Origin: UBA4459 sp036351335
GTDB taxonomy: Bacteria > Bacteroidota > Bacteroidia > Bacteroidales > F082
Reading direction: 5' to 3'
Length of the DNA: 20,025 bases
Assembly (NCBI GenBank): GCA_036351335.1
Contig: JAZBOW010000012.1
Coordinates: 1 to 20,025 of the forward strand
The position numbers and the translations under genes are program-made. How positions within the stretch are numbered: position 1 is the first letter of the stretch; each line of letters opens with the position of its first letter. The notes below the pieces were generated by a model that was not told the origin of the DNA, did not search any database, and saw only the letters and a program-made list of their open reading frames with translations. Positions 15,087 through 20,025 of this stretch are shown here, one piece after another.

Positions 15087-18000
15087 ATGAAGAGAGTTTT
15101 ACTATTAGCAATGCTGGCTGTATTCGTGTCACTTAATGTGATGAGCCAATGCGGTCAGGTTAGTTTAATTGGTGAGTTTAATGGTTGGGCTGATGATCAC
15201 ATGATGACACGTGATGCCAATAACCCGGCAGAGTTTACAACTTTTCTCACCGTAACCGAAGCGGATGACGTCGATCCGGTTGATGGCGTTATTACGATGA
15301 AATTTCGTGCCAACAAAGATTGGACAAATAACTGGGGTGCCGCTGATTTTCCAAGCGGTGTAGCTGTTCTCGATGGCGACAATATCCCCGTACCTCCTGG
15401 TAACTATCTTGTTTCTTTTAATTGCGAAACAGGTGCTTACAATTTTACTGCGACTTGCGGTGTTGTGAGTATGATCGGAGAATTTAATGGTTGGGCTGGA
15501 GATCATGCATTAATGAGAGACCCAATGAATCCTGATAGCTGGACGGGATATATTTATCTTACTGAGGATATGGATACAAGCGATCCTCCTGATGGTATTG
15601 TGGAATTAAAATTCCGTCAAAATGCTGATTGGGCCGTTAACTGGGGAAGCGCTGATTTTCCAACTGGTACAGGTATAGTTGATGGTGACAATATTCCTGT
15701 TCCTATTGGAAATTATAAAGTTGAATTTAACTGTGCTACAGGTGAATATACATTCACCTCAACTTGCGGCATGGTAGGCCTCATAGGTGAGTTCAATGGT
15801 TGGGCAGCCGATTATTGGATGATGAGAGATCCAATGAATCCTGATTTATGGACGGTTGTTTTAAGTCTTAATGATGAAATGGATACAAGCGATCCTCCGG
15901 ACGGTGTTGTTGAGTTAAAATTCCGTGCCAATTCTGATTGGGGTACAAACTGGGGTTCTGCTGATTTCCCAACAGGTACAGGTGTGCTTGATGGCGACAA
16001 CATTCCTGTTCCTTTAGACGAAACAGGTATTTCAACAGACTACTATGTTACATTTAATTGCGCTACTGGCGAATACTCATTCGAAACAACAAGTGGTCCT
16101 ATAAGTATGATTGGTGCTTTCAATGACTGGAACGGTGATGTAATGATGACAAGAGATCCGATGAATCCTAATATGTTCACATTAACCCGCGATTGGTTTG
16201 AAACAGCTGAATCCAAATTCCGTGAAAATAAAGACTGGAGTGCTAACTGGGGTTCTGCAGATTTCCCGACCGGCACAGGTGCCGACAATGGTGACAATAT
16301 CCCTGTTGCTGCTGGAACTTATGATGTAACTTTCGATTATTCAACCAAAGCTTACACTTTTACAGCGAATAATGAAGCTTGTGGTGAGATATCTATTATT
16401 GGTGATTTTAACGAGTGGGAAGCAAGTGGTTTTCCAACTTATATGAACCGTGATCCTGAATCACCTAATACATTTACCTTGGCTTACAATTTTACTTCTG
16501 CAACCACCTTATTCTTCAAGATGGTTGACGGACAACCAATTGGCAATGATAATATCTGGGGTGGTACAACTCTATGCCAGACAGGTGTTCATGATGTAAC
16601 AAAGTTAATTGCTGTTTCAGGGGGCAAATACAATATTACTTTCAATTGCCTGTCAGGTGATTATTGCTTTGAGCGTCTCGGAAATTCTGTGATTGCGCCC
16701 AAAGTATTTGACATGACCGTTGATGGTAACTTGAATGAAGCTGACTGGAATATAGATCAGAATGTATCAAGGGTTATTGACGGCGAAGCAACGGATGATT
16801 TAAATACAGTTGATTTTGGCGTAACCTACAAAAGTGGTGACGCTAAAGAAGGTGCCTATTTATTTGTTGGTGTCAGGGTTTTAGATGCTGTTCCGTTCTT
16901 AGGTGATGCCGGCGAAATTTTTATTGATGGTAACAAATCAGGTGGTGCATATGACGACTTTGATCTGCACGCTACATTTGGTGCCGGAGGTATAACCATC
17001 TTGCAGGGACCTGCTGACTTAACAGCTGAAGATATCCTGCTTGGGTTCTCTATCGTTCCGGGTAGTGGATACAATGCCGAAGTGGGTATTCCATTAGACA
17101 AACTGGGTGTAACACCTGAAGAAGGCGCTCAAATGGGCTTCGACTTGTTTGTGAATGATGATGATGGCGATGGCGTAGCCTATACACTTGGCTGGAATGG
17201 CGGTTTGGAGAACTATGAAAATACTTCTTCATTTGGTGATCTTAATTTTGGCGTTTTATCATGCGGATGTATCAGCGTGTATAATTCAACTATCGGTGAC
17301 GTGGTGTTAAGAAACCCAACCGATATGCCAACATATTATGTAGGTACGTATGAACTTTTTGATGCACAGGATGTGGTATTCAGAAAAGATATGCAATCAA
17401 CTGTTGAATGGAGCTCTGATGCATTCCCTACAGGTGTTGCCACTATTGGCGGAGCTATGATTCCTGCAACTGCTGATAAATACAGGATTTCATTTGATTG
17501 TATCAGCGGTGAATATAATTTCGATGCAGCAGGGGTAGTTCCGGATGAAGGAATCGCTATGGCGCAATATACCGAAACAGCTCCCACAATTGATGGTGAC
17601 CTGGCAGAATACAACCTAGAATATGGTAGTGATGTTTTAGTTGCAGGTACAGGCCCGAATAACAACACTGTCACCTGGGGCGCTAAATGGGATGCATCAA
17701 GTTTATATATTGGTGCGAAAGTAGTTGACGCGGTTGTTGAATTTACAGGCAACCCTTGGGATAACGATGCTGTTGAAATGTATATCGATGGCAACAATGA
17801 CAAGGATGGTGCTTATGATGCTGATTTCGATACACAGCTCATAGTTGATGCGAATCCTGAAGATACCCTCTGGGTAAAAGCGGATGGTGTGCCAATCACA
17901 GATTTTGACGCGATTTATAAAACCACAACTGATGGTTACATTGTTGAATTAAGACTTGCATGGAGTAATTTTGACTTTGCACCAGGTAGAGGCCGTGTAA

Positions 18001-18425
18001 TGGGCTTTAGCCTTGGTAATAATGATAGTGACAACAATGTGGGACGTGATTACCAAACCGTATGGTATGGAACAGGAAGCAACTGGAGCAATACAGGAGA
18101 TTTAGGCGACATGCAACTTGCAGGTGGACCATTCTTCTTTGTTGATGGTATAAATGAAAACGTATTGTACAATGCCAATATCTCATTGTATCCGAATCCG
18201 ACAACCGGACATGTAAACCTGAGGTCAATTGGTGACGTATTCCAGGGTGATGTGCAGGTATTGGTAACTGATATCCAGGGCAGGGTAATTACTCAAATTA
18301 CCGAAAGCTTTAATGGAGGTAATCTGGTACAGTTCAACATGAGCAACCTGACACATGGTATTTACTTCGTAAACATTTTAGCTGATGACGGCAAACGTGC
18401 TGTTAAAAAGCTGATTGTTCAATAA
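15087..18425 (+). CDS. T9SS-exported tandem SusE/SusF-like starch-binding protein with two CBM9-like domains
   Basis: A 1112-residue secreted protein, probably a multivalent surface starch binder. The ATG at 15087 gives a typical signal peptide (MKRVLLLAML..., cleaved near MSQ); the frame is open further upstream to 14919 but that part is not signal-like. Five tandem modules of about 95-110 residues follow (22-123, 124-226, 227-335, 336-429, 431-532). Most share IGEFNGW near the start, then RDPMNP, LKFR.N.DW..NWG.ADFPTG, DGDNIPVP and FNCATGEYTF, a pattern resembling SusE/SusF starch-binding domains. Next are a CBM9-like domain (about 540-722; VDGNLNEADWN, GEIFIDGN), a degenerate sixth module (726-815), a second CBM9-like domain (about 824-1013; IDGDLAEYN, VEMYIDGN) and a T9SS type A sorting domain (about 1027-1112; ISLYPNPTTG, GIYFVNILADDGKRAVKKLIV). 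No catalytic motif is seen. It is divergent from susC and upstream of the amylase at 18527. Confidence 0.85.
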   Translation: MKRVLLLAMLAVFVSLNVMSQCGQVSLIGEFNGWADDHMMTRDANNPAEFTTFLTVTEADDVDPVDGVITMKFRANKDWTNNWGAADFPSGVAVLDGDNIPVPPGNYLVSFNCETGAYNFTATCGVVSMIGEFNGWAGDHALMRDPMNPDSWTGYIYLTEDMDTSDPPDGIVELKFRQNADWAVNWGSADFPTGTGIVDGDNIPVPIGNYKVEFNCATGEYTFTSTCGMVGLIGEFNGWAADYWMMRDPMNPDLWTVVLSLNDEMDTSDPPDGVVELKFRANSDWGTNWGSADFPTGTGVLDGDNIPVPLDETGISTDYYVTFNCATGEYSFETTSGPISMIGAFNDWNGDVMMTRDPMNPNMFTLTRDWFETAESKFRENKDWSANWGSADFPTGTGADNGDNIPVAAGTYDVTFDYSTKAYTFTANNEACGEISIIGDFNEWEASGFPTYMNRDPESPNTFTLAYNFTSATTLFFKMVDGQPIGNDNIWGGTTLCQTGVHDVTKLIAVSGGKYNITFNCLSGDYCFERLGNSVIAPKVFDMTVDGNLNEADWNIDQNVSRVIDGEATDDLNTVDFGVTYKSGDAKEGAYLFVGVRVLDAVPFLGDAGEIFIDGNKSGGAYDDFDLHATFGAGGITILQGPADLTAEDILLGFSIVPGSGYNAEVGIPLDKLGVTPEEGAQMGFDLFVNDDDGDGVAYTLGWNGGLENYENTSSFGDLNFGVLSCGCISVYNSTIGDVVLRNPTDMPTYYVGTYELFDAQDVVFRKDMQSTVEWSSDAFPTGVATIGGAMIPATADKYRISFDCISGEYNFDAAGVVPDEGIAMAQYTETAPTIDGDLAEYNLEYGSDVLVAGTGPNNNTVTWGAKWDASSLYIGAKVVDAVVEFTGNPWDNDAVEMYIDGNNDKDGAYDADFDTQLIVDANPEDTLWVKADGVPITDFDAIYKTTTDGYIVELRLAWSNFDFAPGRGRVMGFSLGNNDSDNNVGRDYQTVWYGTGSNWSNTGDLGDMQLAGGPFFFVDGINENVLYNANISLYPNPTTGHVNLRSIGDVFQGDVQVLVTDIQGRVITQITESFNGGNLVQFNMSNLTHGIYFVNILADDGKRAVKKLIVQ
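15150..16682 (+). repeat. Five tandem SusE/SusF-like modules within the CDS
   Basis: Module boundaries are about 15150-15455, 15456-15764, 15765-16091, 16092-16373 and 16377-16682; a degenerate sixth copy is at about 17262-17531. Modules 2 and 3 are the closest pair, sharing stretches of identical DNA such as ATGGATACAAGCGATCCTCC, which suggests recent duplication or gene conversion. Module 4 lacks the acidic DPPDG insertion of modules 1-3 and both of their cysteines. Confidence 0.8.
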
Positions 18426-18448
18426 TATTTAATTTCTTAATAATAATT

Positions 18449-18478
18449 AAAACTGCCCCGTCTCCGGGGCAGTTTTTT
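18449..18478 (+). terminator. Strong intrinsic terminator
   Basis: AAAACTGCCCCG (18449-18460) pairs perfectly with CGGGGCAGTTTT (18465-18476) across a TCTC loop, and the T-run continues to 18478. It begins 23 nt after the stop of the T9SS starch-binding gene and should separate it from the downstream amylase. Confidence 0.9.
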
Positions 18479-18498
18479 ATTTATTGCAAGTATTCAGT

Positions 18499-18506
18499 TA
18501 CTTTTG
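18499..18506 (+). promoter_or_regulatory. Candidate -7 element for the right-edge amylase
   Basis: TACTTTTG is a full match to TAnnTTTG, 20 nt before the ATG at 18527 and just after the strong terminator. An own promoter is therefore expected. No clear -33 element at the usual spacing is seen. Confidence 0.45.
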
Positions 18507-18526
18507 CAGCCTTAAACCAAATTAAT

Positions 18527-20025
18527 ATGCTTTATAAAATACTCTTTCTCTTCACATTTCTAATTTCCGGTTATTTAACTCAATCACAGATAATTACAGC
18601 CGACCCACCATTTCCAACAGCCGATGAACCAGCTACCATTTATTTTGATGCTACTGGTACCGCACTTGAAGCGTATACAGGTAGTGTGTATGCGCATACA
18701 GGGGTTACAGTTGATGGTCTGCAATGGCAAAATGTAATTGGAAATTGGAATGTGAATAGTTCACAACCCAGGTTAACGAACATAGGTAATGATTTGTATA
18801 AATTAGAAATTTCACCCACTATCCGGCAGTTTTACAATGTTGAACAATCTTCAACTATTACCGAGATGTCATTTGTCTTCCGAAGTTCGGATTCGCAATT
18901 ACAAACCTCGCCCGATATTTTTTACAATGTATATGAACTGGAACTGGCGGTAGTAATCATGTTGCCTGAAGCCGTTGCTGTTATTGTTCAGTTGGAAGAC
19001 ACCGTACATGTTGAATGGAGCACCAACCTGGCTGATTCCAGTTTTTTATACATAGATGATGAGATGGTATTTGCTGATACGGGCAATTCTTTTCAATATG
19101 ATATTCCGGTGACTACCACTGAAGCAAGATGGGTTAGGGCTGTCGCCAAAAATGCTACCGAAATGGTAGCCGATTCCTTTTATTATTATGTACGGTCCGA
19201 ACCTATCATTGAAGCATTGCCCAATGGTATCAGGGATGGTATCAATTACATAAATGACACAACGGTTATGCTGTGCTTATATGCGCCCGAAAAGGAATAT
19301 GTATTTGCCTGGGGAGACCATAGCAACTGGGAATTGTCAGATGACATTTACATGAAGCAAACGCCAGATGGAAACAGGTATTGGGTTGAAATTAGCGGAC
19401 TGGAACCTCAAAGGCAATATATATTTCAATATTTTATTGATGGTGATCTCAGGCTCCTCTTAGGTGATATGTATTGCGAACAAGTAAGTGACCCGTGGAA
19501 TGATCATCTCATCAGCCCCGAAACCTACCCAAACTTGCCTGTATATCCCCAAGGTAAAACAGATTTTATGGCAAGTGTATTTCAAACTGCGCAGGAAGCT
19601 TTCCAGTGGCAGGCTGAAAATTTTTTACCACCAAAGAAAGAGGACCTAGTAATTTACGAATTACTCATAAGAGATTTCATTGAAAAACATGATTACAATA
19701 CTTTAATTGACACCCTTGATTACCTTGACAGGCTGGGTGTGAATGCCGTCGAGTTGATGCCATTTAATGAGTTTGAAGGAAATTCCAGTTGGGGTTACAA
19801 CCCGAATTTCTATTTTGCACCCGACAAATATTATGGTCCCCGAAATACCCTGAAAGCATTCATTGACGAATGCCATAGCAGGGGGATGGCCGTTTTTATG
19901 GATATGGTACTGAACCATTCTTATGGTGCTCCTTTTGTGCAAATGTATTACGACTATGAAAATAACCGGCCTGCAGCCAATAGTCCTTGGTATAATCAGG
20001 AAAGTAACTTTCCGTATGCCGATGC
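18527..20025 (+). CDS. Multidomain secreted GH13 alpha-amylase, 3' end outside the window
   Basis: The frame is open from ATG 18527 to the edge (499 codons plus two bases). A signal peptide (1-20, cleaved near TQSQ) has no lipobox. Residues about 22-137 repeat the N-terminal domain of the GH31 enzyme (YTGSVYAHTGV, GNW, SFVFRSSD). A fibronectin-III-like domain (about 142-223) follows, then an isoamylase/CBM48-like domain (about 228-345; YVFAWGDHSNWEL, FQYFIDGD). The GH13 barrel starts at about 374 with VIYELLIRDF, LGVNAVELMPFNEF, the GYNP segment and region I DMVLNH (459-464). The nucleophile, acid/base and transition-state residues would lie beyond the edge, so activity cannot be confirmed here. 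Placement after a T9SS protein and lack of a lipobox suggest a secreted or surface starch-cleaving enzyme filling the SusG role; a C-terminal T9SS domain is expected but unseen. Confidence 0.88.
   Translation, partial: MLYKILFLFTFLISGYLTQSQIITADPPFPTADEPATIYFDATGTALEAYTGSVYAHTGVTVDGLQWQNVIGNWNVNSSQPRLTNIGNDLYKLEISPTIRQFYNVEQSSTITEMSFVFRSSDSQLQTSPDIFYNVYELELAVVIMLPEAVAVIVQLEDTVHVEWSTNLADSSFLYIDDEMVFADTGNSFQYDIPVTTTEARWVRAVAKNATEMVADSFYYYVRSEPIIEALPNGIRDGINYINDTTVMLCLYAPEKEYVFAWGDHSNWELSDDIYMKQTPDGNRYWVEISGLEPQRQYIFQYFIDGDLRLLLGDMYCEQVSDPWNDHLISPETYPNLPVYPQGKTDFMASVFQTAQEAFQWQAENFLPPKKEDLVIYELLIRDFIEKHDYNTLIDTLDYLDRLGVNAVELMPFNEFEGNSSWGYNPNFYFAPDKYYGPRNTLKAFIDECHSRGMAVFMDMVLNHSYGAPFVQMYYDYENNRPAANSPWYNQESNFPYAD

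Noticed and set aside
15150..16682. Tandem periodicity that could suggest a CRISPR or satellite array
   Set aside because: The period is about 300 bp, in frame, and encodes conserved protein modules, so it is explained by domain duplication.
17336..17803. 155-codon minus-strand open frame within the T9SS starch-binding gene
   Set aside because: It lies wholly inside conserved CBM9-like and module coding sequence and is low-complexity Ser/Ala/Thr/Pro-rich, as expected of an antisense shadow.

Overview
The window comes from a member of the Bacteroidota. It has an adjacent SusC/SusD pair, lipoproteins with Bacteroidota-style signal peptides, a type IX secretion (T9SS) C-terminal sorting domain, and several -7 elements of the phylum's TAnnTTTG form. 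Base composition is moderately AT-rich. I cannot name a genus. The content is a starch/maltodextrin utilisation locus (Sus-like PUL) that is complete on most fronts and runs off the right edge.

Layout. (i) Positions 1-179 have no gene; they hold a candidate operator, a hairpin repeat and a possible promoter for a leftward gene outside the window. (ii) On the minus strand, a cytoplasmic GH13 enzyme of trehalose-synthase type (772-2496) is followed 4 nt later by a cyclophilin lipoprotein (180-767). (iii) On the plus strand, a probable operon runs from a SusA/neopullulanase-like GH13 (2746-4608) to a GH31 alpha-glucosidase (4670-7519) and a small GH13 lipoprotein (7532-8935). A LacI-family regulator (9015-10022) follows, after a hairpin. 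(iv) On the minus strand, convergent with lacI, are susC (14681-11682) and susD (11682-10102), with their genes overlapping by one base. (v) On the plus strand, divergent from susC, a 1112-residue T9SS-exported protein with tandem SusE/SusF-like starch-binding modules and two CBM9-like domains (15087-18425) ends at a strong terminator. It is followed by a truncated multidomain GH13 amylase (18527 to the right edge).

Proposed working model (inference from families). The T9SS module protein and the right-edge amylase act at or outside the cell surface, binding and cutting starch. SusD/SusC import the oligosaccharides. The SusA-like GH13 and the GH31 enzyme break them down in the periplasm; the GH13 lipoprotein sits on a membrane. 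The TreS-like enzyme handles maltose or a related sugar in the cytoplasm. The LacI-family protein probably senses a maltodextrin-type ligand. No SusR-type regulator, GH97 SusB, or lipoprotein SusE/SusF is seen; GH31, LacI and the T9SS module protein appear to take those places.

The most interesting points are the T9SS tandem-module protein in place of SusE/SusF, an unnamed N-terminal domain shared by the GH31 enzyme and the right-edge amylase, and a CG-centred sequence repeated in intergenic regions that could be the LacI operator.
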